A stretch of DNA of 64,000 nucleotides from Costertonia aggregata. GTDB lineage: Bacteria > Bacteroidota > Bacteroidia > Flavobacteriales > Flavobacteriaceae. The position numbers and the translations under genes were made by a program. The stretch lies in the NCBI RefSeq assembly GCF_013402795.1, contig NZ_CP058595.1, positions 1,895,501 through 1,959,500 of the forward strand, given 5' to 3'. Of this stretch, positions 27,936-37,050 are shown piece after piece (the first letter of the stretch is position 1; each line of letters opens with the position of its first letter). A model generated the notes under the pieces. That model was given only the letters and a program-made list of their open reading frames with translations. It had not been told where the DNA came from and did not search any database.

Positions 27936-28364
27936 ATGGGTACAACAAATCATATTAGCACTAAATGGTTGGGTAACATGGCCTTTGAAACCAATAATCC
28001 CTCGGGGCATACCTTACATATAGATATTGCCAAGGAAGATGGGGGAGATGGTAACGGTTTTCGTCCAAAAGCCTTGATGCTTTCTTCGCTTGCAGGATGT
28101 TCTGGACTGGATGTGGCTTCACTTATCAAAAAAATGAAATTGGAAGTAGACGCGTTCCACATCGAGACCATCGCCAACCTTACCGATGAGCATCCTAAAT
28201 ACTATGATAAAGTAGTTATTGAGTATCATTTTCACGGTAGCAATTTGGATGAGCAAAAGCTGCAGCGCGCTGTAGACCTTTCTATTGAGACGTATTGTGG
28301 CGTTATGGAGATGTTTCGGAGGTTTGCGGAGTTAAAAATTGTCACTAAATTCCATCATAAGTAA
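27936..28364 (+). CDS. OsmC/Ohr family protein
   Basis: A 142-residue OsmC-fold protein, related to hydroperoxide-reducing enzymes. It has the PKALMLSSLAGCSGLDVASLIKKMK segment with a cysteine near residue 54 and a second cysteine near ETYCGVMEMF (about 128), the two positions used by OsmC proteins. ATG 27936 is the start; the upstream open frame lacks family residues and holds a TACTTTTA promoter-like box at 27898-27905. Confidence 0.88.
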   Translation: MGTTNHISTKWLGNMAFETNNPSGHTLHIDIAKEDGGDGNGFRPKALMLSSLAGCSGLDVASLIKKMKLEVDAFHIETIANLTDEHPKYYDKVVIEYHFHGSNLDEQKLQRAVDLSIETYCGVMEMFRRFAELKIVTKFHHK

Positions 28365-28472
28365 ATTTTACGAAGTTATGATTCACTTCGAGCAATTTTG
28401 ATGTATTGAAATTGTAACGAGAAAATTTCTGAAAAATTAGTTTGCACTTGATTTTTGTATTTGACCTTTAAT

Positions 28473-30161
28473 ATGCGCTGGACCATAAAGCCGAAACCGG
28501 AACAGAAAGATATTGACCAATTGGCCAATGTACTTCATGTGGATGATTTGGTGGCGCAACTACTGGTGCAAAGGGGTATTACCACCTATGAAGCAGCCAA
28601 AAAATTCTTTCGTCCACAACTGACCCATTTGCACGACCCCTTCTTGATGAAAGATATGGATGTTGCTGTAGGCCGCATAGAAACTGCTATCAAAAACGAG
28701 GAAAATATTTTGGTTTATGGCGATTATGATGTGGATGGTACTACGGCGGTCGCTTTGGTTTACAGCTACCTACTCAGTGATTACCCAAATGTGGCAACGT
28801 ATATTCCGGACAGGTACGATGAAGGGTATGGAATATCTTACAAAGGCATCGATTTTGCAGAGGACAACAGTTTTTCTTTGATCATTGCCTTGGATTGTGG
28901 CGTTAAGGCCATAGACAAGGTAGCCTATGCCAAGAAAAAAGATATTGATTTTATTATTTGCGACCATCACAGACCCGGGAAAAACTTACCGGATGCCATA
29001 GCCGTTTTAGACCCAAAGCGTGTGGATTGCGATTACCCTTATGATGAATTGTGTGGTTGTGGAGTGGGTTTTAAGTTGGTTCAGGCCCTTAGCTCCAGAA
29101 GAGGGAAAACTATTGATGATTTGGTACAATACCTTGATTTAGTGGCTACTGCCATTGGTGCGGACATCGTACCGATAACCGGTGAGAATAGAACTCTCGC
29201 TTTTTATGGCCTACAGGTTATCAATCAACAGCCTAGAACAGGTTTTAAGGCTATTATCGACCAGATAAAAAAAACAGTACTCACAATAACCGATGTTGTA
29301 TTCATCATAGCCCCAAGAATTAATGCGGCAGGCAGGATGAAACATGGTCAGTATGCCGTAAATCTGCTAACAGAAACCGATTTGAACAAGGCCCAGAAAT
29401 CTGCTGCTGAGATTGAGCAGTTCAATACCGACAGAAGGGGATTGGACCAAGAGATTACCCAGCAAGCCTTAGTTCAAATTCAAGAAAACAACGAAGAGGA
29501 AAAATTTACCTCTGTGGTGTATAAAGAATCTTGGCACAAAGGCGTCATCGGTATAGTTGCCTCAAGATTGACTGAAACGTATTATAGGCCTACTTTGGTT
29601 TTTACCAAGAGCGGGGATAAGTTGGCGGCATCCGCACGTTCGGTCAAAGGTTTTGACGTTTACAATGCTCTGGAAGGCTGTTCGGACTGTATCGAACAGT
29701 TTGGGGGGCATAAATATGCAGCAGGGTTGACTTTGTCGGAAAATCAATTTGAAACCTTTAAACGACAATTTGAAAAAGTGGTTTCAGAAAGCATAGACCC
29801 ACAATTGTTGACTCCCGAAATAACGGTCGATGCAGTTATAGAGCTTAAGGATATCACCCCTAAATTGATGCGGATCATACGACAGTTCGCTCCTTTTGGC
29901 CCAGGCAATATGACCCCTGTTTTTATGGCAGAGAATTTGACCGATACAGGCTATGCAAAAGGTGTAGGCCAAAATGAGGCACATTTAAAAATATCGGTCA
30001 CCCAAAACGATAGCCATAGGATTGACGGTATAGGGTTCAATCTGGGAGACAAACTACCTTTGGTCATAAGTAGAAAACCATTTAAAGCTGTTTTTTCGTT
30101 GGACGAAAATGAATGGCAAGGTAACATTAGTCTTCAATTGAAAATAAAGGATATTAAATGA
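28473..30161 (+). CDS. recJ: Single-stranded-DNA-specific exonuclease RecJ
   Basis: RecJ degrades single-stranded DNA 5' to 3' in recombination and mismatch repair. The 562-residue protein has DHH-superfamily motifs: GDYDVDGTTA (around residue 84), ALDCGVKA, ICDHHRPG (around 163), the DHHA1 region with GGHKYAAGLT and the C-terminal OB fold with FAPFGPGNMTPVF. Length is standard. It shares 4 bp with the following VOC gene. Confidence 0.96.
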   Translation: MRWTIKPKPEQKDIDQLANVLHVDDLVAQLLVQRGITTYEAAKKFFRPQLTHLHDPFLMKDMDVAVGRIETAIKNEENILVYGDYDVDGTTAVALVYSYLLSDYPNVATYIPDRYDEGYGISYKGIDFAEDNSFSLIIALDCGVKAIDKVAYAKKKDIDFIICDHHRPGKNLPDAIAVLDPKRVDCDYPYDELCGCGVGFKLVQALSSRRGKTIDDLVQYLDLVATAIGADIVPITGENRTLAFYGLQVINQQPRTGFKAIIDQIKKTVLTITDVVFIIAPRINAAGRMKHGQYAVNLLTETDLNKAQKSAAEIEQFNTDRRGLDQEITQQALVQIQENNEEEKFTSVVYKESWHKGVIGIVASRLTETYYRPTLVFTKSGDKLAASARSVKGFDVYNALEGCSDCIEQFGGHKYAAGLTLSENQFETFKRQFEKVVSESIDPQLLTPEITVDAVIELKDITPKLMRIIRQFAPFGPGNMTPVFMAENLTDTGYAKGVGQNEAHLKISVTQNDSHRIDGIGFNLGDKLPLVISRKPFKAVFSLDENEWQGNISLQLKIKDIK

Positions 30162-30544
30162 AGATAGAACATTTGGCTATTTGGGTTGCCGATTTAGAAT
30201 TGATGCGCAGTTTTTATGAAACTTACTTTAATGCAAAAGCGGGAGGGAAATATCATAATCCAAAAAAGGAGTTCTCCTCATATTTTCTCAGCTTTGACAA
30301 GGGACCAAGATTAGAATTAATGCATACCCCAGAAATAGCGCACAGTCAAAACCTAGCCATAACCCATCTAGGGATTGTTCATTTTGCTGTTTCTGTTGGC
30401 AGTAAAAAGCAGGTTAATGCTTTGACCGAGCGGTTGCGTAGAGATGGCTATGCGATCAAAGGAGAAGCAAGGACTACGGGAGATGGATATTATGAGAGCG
30501 TGGTGTTAGATCCGGAAGGGAATCAAATAGAGATAACCATCTAG
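30158..30544 (+). CDS. VOC-family (glyoxalase-like) protein
   Basis: A 128-residue vicinal-oxygen-chelate protein with paired beta-alpha-beta-beta-beta modules: IEHLAIWVADLELMRSFYE at the start and LGIVHFAVSVGSKKQVNAL then SVVLDPEGNQIEI at the end. Metal-ligand candidates are His4, Glu52-type ELMH and the terminal Glu in IEI. It could be a glyoxalase or resistance-type protein; substrate unknown. It overlaps recJ by ATGA. Confidence 0.87.
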   Translation: MKIEHLAIWVADLELMRSFYETYFNAKAGGKYHNPKKEFSSYFLSFDKGPRLELMHTPEIAHSQNLAITHLGIVHFAVSVGSKKQVNALTERLRRDGYAIKGEARTTGDGYYESVVLDPEGNQIEITI

Positions 30545-30546
30545 AA

Positions 30547-31815
30547 ATGGCAAGAGAACTAGACCCCTACGCAGCACTTCGGTATAGGGAATTCAATATT
30601 TTTTTGCTGGTACGTTTCGCGATGGTCTTTGCATGGTCTATGCAGTTTATAGTTATCGAATGGCAAGTCTACTCTATGACCAAAGACCCACTTTCGTTGG
30701 GAATCATTGGGCTAATGGAAGTAATTCCTGCGGTGGGTATGGCCCTCTTTGCCGGGCATATTGTGGACCAAAAGGAAAAACGTAACCTTTTGGTCAAATG
30801 CATTCTAGGTTTCTCGGTTGTTAGTTTTGGACTTTTTATGCTCAGTCTGCCGTCACTGGAACGCCAATACAATACTACTACCCTGCTGTACGGTATTTAT
30901 GTTTTGGTCTTTTTGGGCGGATTGGTCAGGACATTTTTGGGACCTACCATTTTTTCATTGATCGCGCTCATCGTACCTAAAAAAATATATCCCAATGCCG
31001 CCACTTGGAGTAGTTCTACTTGGCAGCTTGCATCGGTATTGGGCCCTGCTTTGGCAGGCCTATCTATAAGTTGGATAGGGGTTCACTGGTCTATGTGTAT
31101 CATTTTTGGTTTTTCTATCATAGCGCTGATCGCATTGTTTCAAGTATCAAAAAAGCCTATCCTAAATCCCAAAATAGGGGAGCCTGTTTTCCAAAGTTTA
31201 CGGGAAGGCTTAAAATTCGTTTTTAATACCAAGGCGGTTTTTGGGGCTTTGACCTTGGATATGATAGCTGTGCTTTTTGGAGGTGCAGTGGCCCTGCTCC
31301 CCATTTTTGCCCAAGATATTTTGCAGGTAGGGTCAGAAGGCTTTGGCGTTTTACGGGCCGCTCCTGCCGTTGGGGCATCAATCACTATGTTGGGCTCAAC
31401 ACGTTTTCCTTTACATAAAAATGCGGGAAAAAAGTTGCTCTGGGCGGTGTTTGGTTTTGGTATCTGTATCATCGTGTTCGGGCTTTCTACATACTTTTGG
31501 TTATCGGTAATCGCATTGTTTTTAAGTGGTGCCGTAGATGGTGTCTCCATGATTATCAGGCAAACAATTCTCCAATTAAAAACGCCGGACAACATGAGGG
31601 GGAGGGTAGCTTCGGTAAATTCAATGTTCGTGGGATCATCCAACGAATTGGGTGCGTTTGAGAGCGGCGTTACGGCCAAATTGATGGGAACCGTTACCGC
31701 GGTGGTATTTGGTGGCACCATGACCCTGCTCACGGTCGGGATTACGGCTTTTGTGTCGCCAACCTTTAGAAAACTGGATTTACAGAAAGACGTGGAAGAG
31801 CATGAGGCCGAATAA
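30547..31815 (+). CDS. MFS transporter, EntS-like exporter
   Basis: A 422-residue major facilitator protein with about 12 membrane helices. The AGHIVDQKEKRNLL loop between helices 2 and 3 and the MRGRVASVNSMFVGSSNELGAFESG segment after helix 10 are typical of the EntS/MFS_3 exporter branch. It probably exports a small molecule or siderophore; substrate unknown. It lies 2 bp after the VOC gene and probably shares the recJ transcript. Confidence 0.88.
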   Translation: MARELDPYAALRYREFNIFLLVRFAMVFAWSMQFIVIEWQVYSMTKDPLSLGIIGLMEVIPAVGMALFAGHIVDQKEKRNLLVKCILGFSVVSFGLFMLSLPSLERQYNTTTLLYGIYVLVFLGGLVRTFLGPTIFSLIALIVPKKIYPNAATWSSSTWQLASVLGPALAGLSISWIGVHWSMCIIFGFSIIALIALFQVSKKPILNPKIGEPVFQSLREGLKFVFNTKAVFGALTLDMIAVLFGGAVALLPIFAQDILQVGSEGFGVLRAAPAVGASITMLGSTRFPLHKNAGKKLLWAVFGFGICIIVFGLSTYFWLSVIALFLSGAVDGVSMIIRQTILQLKTPDNMRGRVASVNSMFVGSSNELGAFESGVTAKLMGTVTAVVFGGTMTLLTVGITAFVSPTFRKLDLQKDVEEHEAE

Positions 31816-31836
31816 CCACTATGATTTTACGAATTG

Positions 31837-32604
31837 TTAGCCCTCGAATTTTTCTAAGGATAGTATTTCCCCATCAAAAACGGCATAGGTGTAATATTTG
31901 ATCCAGTCACCAAGATTGGTGTATTTGGATTTTTCGTTCAACTGTATTTCCAAAGGTAAATGGCGATGTCCAAAAACAAAATGGTCATAATGTTGGCTTT
32001 CCAATTTGCGTTTGGCATACTGCACCAACCATTCTTTGTCCTCGCCTAAAAATTTGGCATCCTCATCACCGGAAATCAATTTGTTCTTTACCGAAAAATA
32101 CTGAGCCAACCGAACGCCCCAATCCGGGTGCATCCATCTAAAAAACCATTTTGCGACCGGATTGGTAAACAGTTTTTTCATGCGCTTGTAACCCTTGTCA
32201 TGTGGCCCTAACCCATCACCATGACCTATAAAAAACGAAGTATCGTTGATTTTGTATTGTTGAGGGCGGTGAAAAACGGGAATGTTCAGCTCTTCCTCGA
32301 AATACCCGTTCATCCAAAGGTCGTGGTTGCCCACAAAATAGTAAATGGGAATTCCCGAGTCCGATATTTCGGCCAATTTACCCAAAGTTCTGGTAAACCC
32401 TTTGGGCACAACGGTTTTATACTCGAACCAAAAATCAAATAGGTCGCCCAACAAAAATATGGCGGCAGCGTCATATTTGATTTCATCCAACCAGGCCACA
32501 AACTTTTTTTCCCGGGGAAAACTTTGTGCATTTGTGGGTGCGCCTAGATGGTTGTCACTGGCGAAATACACTTTTTTATTTTCGGGAAGATGTATAGTGG
32601 TCAT
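31837..32604 (-). CDS. lpxH: UDP-2,3-diacylglucosamine diphosphatase
   Basis: LpxH hydrolyses UDP-2,3-diacylglucosamine to lipid X in lipid A synthesis at the inner membrane face. The 255-residue protein has metallophosphatase motifs: ASDNHLG (Asp17, His19), LLGDLFDFW, VGNHDLWM, GHGDGLG and FGHRHLP. Bacteroidota LpxH-type proteins have this length. It is convergent with the MFS gene. Confidence 0.92.
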   Translation of the reverse strand: MTTIHLPENKKVYFASDNHLGAPTNAQSFPREKKFVAWLDEIKYDAAAIFLLGDLFDFWFEYKTVVPKGFTRTLGKLAEISDSGIPIYYFVGNHDLWMNGYFEEELNIPVFHRPQQYKINDTSFFIGHGDGLGPHDKGYKRMKKLFTNPVAKWFFRWMHPDWGVRLAQYFSVKNKLISGDEDAKFLGEDKEWLVQYAKRKLESQHYDHFVFGHRHLPLEIQLNEKSKYTNLGDWIKYYTYAVFDGEILSLEKFEG

Positions 32605-32749
32605 TTAATATACAAATATAGCAGAATACGAATTCGCTTTAGCAAATGGGTCAATATTAGTACAAAAGCAGTTAAGTTTAATTATGATCATATCATACAT
32701 TACCAATGTTATACGGTAGGCAGTAACGTTACCGAAAAAATATATATTT

Positions 32750-33202
32750 ATGAACAGTGATATTAAAACAATAGAAAACAAAATCAAGCAAATTATTGAA
32801 AAGAACGAAGATGCCGTAAAGGGATTTCAAAAAGCGGCGGAAAACGTAAAACGGGAAGGCGTCATAAGCTATTTTCAAAATAGGGCCAAACAGCGTGAAT
32901 TATTTGTAAAAACATTGCATAACGCCACTCCGGTACTAGAAACTGGAGATGCTGAAATCAGCGGTTCTACCAAAGGTACAATGCATAGGACATGGATGGA
33001 CATCAAGACTTTTTTTACTTCGAATGATGACGAGGCCATGTTGAAAGAGGCAGTTAGAGGGGATGAGTCGGCAATTTCCGAATACAATGAAATATTGACC
33101 GAGACCATGCTGCCCCACAGAATGAAAGAAATCATTAGGGAACAGCGCAATGAAATTCAAAACGATTTGGAAACATCAGGGATATTGGAAAGATTGGTAT
33201 GA
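32750..33202 (+). CDS. PA2169-type four-helix-bundle protein
   Basis: A 150-residue, fully helical protein of the PA2169 (DUF2383-like, ferritin-like bundle) family: IKQIIEKNEDAVKGFQKAAENV, SYFQNRAKQRELFVKTL and the region ending MKEIIREQRNEIQNDL. Acidic/His residues suitable for metal binding are sparse. Such proteins are often stress-induced; function is unproven. It stands alone with its own terminator. Confidence 0.82.
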   Translation: MNSDIKTIENKIKQIIEKNEDAVKGFQKAAENVKREGVISYFQNRAKQRELFVKTLHNATPVLETGDAEISGSTKGTMHRTWMDIKTFFTSNDDEAMLKEAVRGDESAISEYNEILTETMLPHRMKEIIREQRNEIQNDLETSGILERLV

Positions 33203-33222
33203 TATAAGGAATATGATTTAAC

Positions 33223-33256
33223 AAAGCCGAACCAGACCTAAGGTTCGGCTTTTTAA
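33223..33256. terminator. Bidirectional intrinsic terminator
   Basis: AGCCGAACC and GGTTCGGCT arms with T residues at the 3' side and A residues at the 5' side, lying between convergent genes; it can serve both the PA2169-type gene and queD. Confidence 0.75.
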
Positions 33257-33282
33257 TTTGAGCTATCAAAAACCTTATAATT

Positions 33283-33732
33283 TTAATTTTCAGAAGCGAA
33301 CCATTCTGCAAAAGAGGTTTCGGTCTCTTGGAGTTTTAGGGAATGTAGTTCTATATTTTTGGGCAATCTAGCCTTTATTTTTTTGGAAAAATCAATTACC
33401 ATATTTTCGCTGGTGGGCTGATAATCGGCTAAAATCACGTTATGGCCCCTATCCATCAATTCTTTGGCCAGCTCTACGTGGGGCGTATTTTTATTAAAGA
33501 CCGTGGCGTGGTCAAACTTGTCCACAATTTCTTCTTTTACAATTTTTTTAAGGTCGCCAAAATCGATTACCATTCCCAATTTTACATGTGAAGTGTCGGT
33601 TATGGGCTCGCCTATGACCGTGACCGAAAGCTTATAGCTGTGACCGTGCACGTTCCTACATTTGCCGTCATAACCGTACAGTGCATGGCCTGTTTCAAAA
33701 TTGAATTGTTTGGTGATTCTTATATTGCCCAT
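33283..33732 (-). CDS. queD: 6-carboxytetrahydropterin synthase
   Basis: QueD converts dihydroneopterin triphosphate to 6-carboxytetrahydropterin in queuosine/7-deazapurine synthesis. In the 149-residue protein the zinc ligands are His16 (in FETGHALYG), His29 and His31 (in NVHGHSYKL), with the catalytic Cys25 between them; the catalytic pair FDHATVF and late Glu in LKLQETETS are also present. Start is ATG 33732 rather than the TTG two codons upstream. Confidence 0.94.
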   Translation of the reverse strand: MGNIRITKQFNFETGHALYGYDGKCRNVHGHSYKLSVTVIGEPITDTSHVKLGMVIDFGDLKKIVKEEIVDKFDHATVFNKNTPHVELAKELMDRGHNVILADYQPTSENMVIDFSKKIKARLPKNIELHSLKLQETETSFAEWFASEN

Positions 33733-33780
33733 AATCAAGTAGATTAATGGGCAAAGGTAGGAATTTTGATAAAAGAATTA

Positions 33781-34209
33781 TTAACGACTTGCGTAGAGCA
33801 AATACGATCCCCCAATAATCAAAAATGGTGCGGCAATCATAAAAAGAATGACACTCCAGCGGTACAGGCCCCAGAACGATATTGTTTTTGCCTTTTCGGG
33901 TTTGGTCCTATCGTATACTATTTTTACTTTATCCCCAATTTTGTAGGCAGGTGGGCTAGAGCTGATACCACTTTTAAAACTTATTTTGGTCTGCGACCTG
34001 TCCGTAAATTCAAAAACCGGGGTATACATGGTACTGCCATCACTTTGATGAGTATGAAACTGAGTCACGGTGGCCGTGGCTCTTATACCTTTTTGTAGCA
34101 GGTTTTGGGTTTTTTTGTAGTTGGTAAAGGCATGGTACGCCAAAAAAGTACCGATTAAAAAAAGAAAAAGATAAAAGATGATCCAGCCCATAATTGTATT
34201 TTTTGGCAT
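33781..34209 (-). CDS. DUF3592 membrane protein
   Basis: A 142-residue protein with a membrane helix at each end (about residues 7-27 and 115-137) and a soluble beta domain between them containing GIRATATVTQFHTH, MYTPVFEFTDRSQT and YKIGDKVKIVYDRTKPEKAKT, the typical DUF3592 layout. The role is unknown. Its start is 2 bp after the stop of a 37-residue membrane protein, so the two are probably one operon. Confidence 0.85.
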   Translation of the reverse strand: MPKNTIMGWIIFYLFLFLIGTFLAYHAFTNYKKTQNLLQKGIRATATVTQFHTHQSDGSTMYTPVFEFTDRSQTKISFKSGISSSPPAYKIGDKVKIVYDRTKPEKAKTISFWGLYRWSVILFMIAAPFLIIGGSYLLYASR

Positions 34210-34211
34210 GG

Positions 34212-34325
34212 TTATCTTTTGAATTTACGCCTTGTCCTCACCCGATTTACGAAAAATACAATCAGAATGATCAACGCAAAGGCCGGAAATATGAGGTCAC
34301 TATTTAGAAATTTGAGAAAATCCAT
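34212..34325 (-). CDS. 37-residue single-helix membrane protein
   Basis: An ATG-started ORF encodes MDFLKFLNSDLIFPAF followed by ALIILIVFFVNR and a very basic tail (VRTRRKFKR). This is a textbook small membrane protein: one hydrophobic helix of about 18 residues and a positively charged end that should stay in the cytoplasm. The stop is only 2 bp before the ATG of the DUF3592 membrane protein, strong evidence of a real co-translated gene. It may be a partner or leader peptide of that protein. It is too short for common ORF cut-offs. Confidence 0.65.
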   Translation of the reverse strand: MDFLKFLNSDLIFPAFALIILIVFFVNRVRTRRKFKR

Positions 34326-34362
34326 ATAAAAGCTTTAGCTATACAACGTGTACAAGAATTTA

Positions 34363-34905
34363 TTAGTATTCAGTGATTTCCTGTTTTAATTCATTGGATA
34401 GTTCTACCAATATTTGAGCTTCTTTTTCATAAACTTCTGGAGTGGTCCGTATCGGCTTTTCATCATTGCCTAGCCATTTAATAATTTCATTGTCCTTAAA
34501 ATAATAACGGTTTTCCTCGATTTTGGTTTTGGATTCATCAAAAACTTCGTCGACTTCATACTCTTCGGCGGTTTTCGCGTCCCAATAGATAGGAACATTG
34601 TAATGATGCCTTGTAGATAGAACGAAAAACAAACTGTCGTCCTTGTAGTAAAAAACAAAAACATCTTTTCCCGTTTCGCCCAGTAGTATGGTATTGACTT
34701 TTTTTATACGATTACTCTTTATGTACGCAGTGGCCTCACCGCCTTCGGTAGACTGATTCATGATTGAAACTGTCTTCTTCTCAAAGTTGTTAAAGCTTGA
34801 TTCAATATTACCATACTCTTGCCGTATCATCTGGATGTCTCTTTCAACATCTTGGGAGAATCCGACAGAAACAAATAAAAACAGAAGCAAAAAAAAGAAT
34901 TTCAT
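34363..34905 (-). CDS. Hypothetical secreted protein
   Basis: A 180-residue protein with a clear Sec signal peptide (MKFFFLLLFLFVSVGFSQ, cleavage near residue 18). The mature protein is charged and mixed alpha/beta, with strands around GEATAYIKSNRIKKVNTILLG, KDVFVFYYKDDSLFFVLS and NRYYFKDNEIIKWLG. No family is recognised. ATG 34905 starts the signal peptide directly; ATG 34941 would overlap the upstream enoyl-CoA hydratase gene. Probably periplasmic. Confidence 0.75.
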   Translation of the reverse strand: MKFFFLLLFLFVSVGFSQDVERDIQMIRQEYGNIESSFNNFEKKTVSIMNQSTEGGEATAYIKSNRIKKVNTILLGETGKDVFVFYYKDDSLFFVLSTRHHYNVPIYWDAKTAEEYEVDEVFDESKTKIEENRYYFKDNEIIKWLGNDEKPIRTTPEVYEKEAQILVELSNELKQEITEY

Positions 34906-34915
34906 ACAGCGACTC

Positions 34916-35683
34916 TTATTTCTTGAATTTGGATAAGGCATTTTTGGTAAAATCCGACAGTACCAGTTTTCCGGTAATGGCAGCCCTGTAGGTCAATAAG
35001 GTTTGCCAATGGTCAGTTTTGTCCCACAGTACTTTTTTCCAAGCCGATAATGCTTCTGGGTTGTAATCGGATAGTTTTTGGGCAAAAAAATCAAGTTCCT
35101 TGTCCAGCTCTTTAGTGTCATCGAAAACTTTGGCGAAAAGTCCTTTTTCCTGAGCCCAATAAGCACTTTTCCATTCGGTAGGCGAGAGTGACAGTTCCGA
35201 AATCGCTGCAGTACCTATTTTTCGCTCCACGGCAGGGGCAATGACCAAAGGGGCAATGCCAATGGTAAGCTCAGAAAGGCGAATCGAAGCCGCTTCGGAA
35301 GCGAATACGTAGTCACAAGCGGCAGCCAGACCAACACCGCCACCTACGGTTTTACCTTGTACACGGCCGATAATTACTTTTTTACAAGTACGCATTGCAT
35401 TGATGACATTGGCGAACCCACTAAAAAATACTTTGCCTTGCTCCAAATTGGAAACCGCCACAAGCTCATCAAAAGATGCGCCCGCACAGAAAGCCCTATC
35501 CCCTTCGGACTTTAATATGACAATCGAGATAGTATTGTTTTCCGAAAGATCATTAAGCTCAGCGGTTAGCCTATCCAGCAATTCTGCGGTAAAGGAGTTA
35601 CTGGCAGGATGCCCAAATTCAACAATAGCGACCTTACCGTCTATTTTGGTATAAAGACTTCCATTTTCCCTATCTGTACCCAT
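34916..35683 (-). CDS. Enoyl-CoA hydratase/isomerase family protein
   Basis: A 255-residue crotonase-fold enzyme, probably hydrating an enoyl- or methylglutaconyl-type CoA ester. The oxyanion-hole segments are FCAGASFDEL (about residues 66-75) and VQGKTVGGGVGLAAACDYVFAS (about 109-130), followed by RLSELTIGIAP with a Glu at the usual catalytic position. Substrate is not predictable. It lies between MATE and the secreted protein on the minus strand, with no other acyl-CoA genes near. Confidence 0.88.
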   Translation of the reverse strand: MGTDRENGSLYTKIDGKVAIVEFGHPASNSFTAELLDRLTAELNDLSENNTISIVILKSEGDRAFCAGASFDELVAVSNLEQGKVFFSGFANVINAMRTCKKVIIGRVQGKTVGGGVGLAAACDYVFASEAASIRLSELTIGIAPLVIAPAVERKIGTAAISELSLSPTEWKSAYWAQEKGLFAKVFDDTKELDKELDFFAQKLSDYNPEALSAWKKVLWDKTDHWQTLLTYRAAITGKLVLSDFTKNALSKFKK

Positions 35684-35705
35684 TATACTATCATTTTTAT
35701 CAAAA

Positions 35706-37040
35706 TTAGTTGTTTTGCAATAACGGGCGAAACTTTCTACGAAACTTCCAAACCAAAGCCCCGCCCCTGATCACCATCCACATGGTAAAAGCGATCCATA
35801 TACCATAAAGTCCCCAATCCAAATATTTCCCCAAAAACAGAACAGGCAGAAAACCTAAAAAAGTAGCTGCCAAAAGTGTATTTCTAAGGTATTTCATCTC
35901 ACCAAGACCCTTGAACAATCCATCCAATACAAAAGCGACCGTATTCATGGGAAGACCTAGTATCAATATAAAAAATACACTATAAAATGTGTTCAATACC
36001 AAGGTTTCGTTAGAGAATAACCTACCGATTGGGTAATAAAAAAGAAACCCGAAAAACATCAACAACACACTTACGCACAACCCATACAGCACTATTTTCT
36101 TTGCCAATTTCCAAAGCCCTCTGTAATTTTTTGCCCCCAGTAAAAGTCCGCCCATTATGTTTCCAGCGGCACCATAGCCGTCAATGAAAAAAGCGGAAAA
36201 CAACCAAAGGTTTATGGCAATGGTATGTGCGCCTATATACTTATCGCCCAAAGCCGTTGCTTCCCTCACCGCCATAATCAAAGCGGTGTTCAGGGCCAAG
36301 GCCCTCACAAAAAGATTAAGGCTCATTATGATGAGCCGACCTAGCTCCGGATGTAACGGGAACTTTAGCTTTAGGCTAATATCGGTTTTCGTTACCAATA
36401 GCACAAAAGCCATAACGGCCATTATTGCCTGTGCAATTAGGCTGGCCCAAGCTGCACCGTCCAAGTACATAGGTTCAATTAAACCATCTATACCATATAC
36501 CAGTGCAAAATCAAAGACCACGTTCAGAACCGCTCCCGTAATGGCAATAAGCATGGGCCAGTAGGTATTCTGCAGACCTCGGAAAATACCCATAACAGCG
36601 AATACAAAAAGGGTCAACGGGAATCCCCAAACCCTTATGGAATAGTAACTGATGCAATAGTTCAATATTTTCCCCGAAGCGTTTAAGAGCATAAAGATCT
36701 CTTCGACGATAAAAATGGTCGAAACCAAAATCATAATGCTAAGGCCAATATTCAAAAAAATGGCTTGCGCCGGTAGTGTTTTGACCTCCTCTAACTTGCC
36801 AGCGCCCAAATATTGGGAGATAATGGCCGATATCGCACTGCGGGTTTGTCCTAGGATCCATATCAACATAGAAAGAAAAGAACCAACGATACCCGCTGCT
36901 GCCAAAGATTCCAGCCCGTCAACGGGGATGTTGCCAACGATTGCCGTATCGGTTATGGATAACAAAGGTTCGGCTATCCCGGCAATCGTAGCCGGTACGG
37001 CGAGATTATTTATATTTCTAAAATTGATTTTCGCTTTCAA
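35706..37040 (-). CDS. MATE-family multidrug/organic cation antiporter
   Basis: A 444-residue protein with about 12 membrane helices in two homologous halves; the first starts NNLAVPATIAGIAEPLLSITDTAIVGN, the MATE motif, and the branch looks DinF-like. It exports cationic compounds with Na+ or H+. The start is a TTG at 37040: a stop lies upstream in frame and there is no ATG before the conserved region, and the short LysAlaLysIle start is family-like. Confidence 0.9.
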   Translation of the reverse strand: MKAKINFRNINNLAVPATIAGIAEPLLSITDTAIVGNIPVDGLESLAAAGIVGSFLSMLIWILGQTRSAISAIISQYLGAGKLEEVKTLPAQAIFLNIGLSIMILVSTIFIVEEIFMLLNASGKILNYCISYYSIRVWGFPLTLFVFAVMGIFRGLQNTYWPMLIAITGAVLNVVFDFALVYGIDGLIEPMYLDGAAWASLIAQAIMAVMAFVLLVTKTDISLKLKFPLHPELGRLIIMSLNLFVRALALNTALIMAVREATALGDKYIGAHTIAINLWLFSAFFIDGYGAAGNIMGGLLLGAKNYRGLWKLAKKIVLYGLCVSVLLMFFGFLFYYPIGRLFSNETLVLNTFYSVFFILILGLPMNTVAFVLDGLFKGLGEMKYLRNTLLAATFLGFLPVLFLGKYLDWGLYGIWIAFTMWMVIRGGALVWKFRRKFRPLLQNN

Positions 37041-37050
37041 AAAAGGGAGA

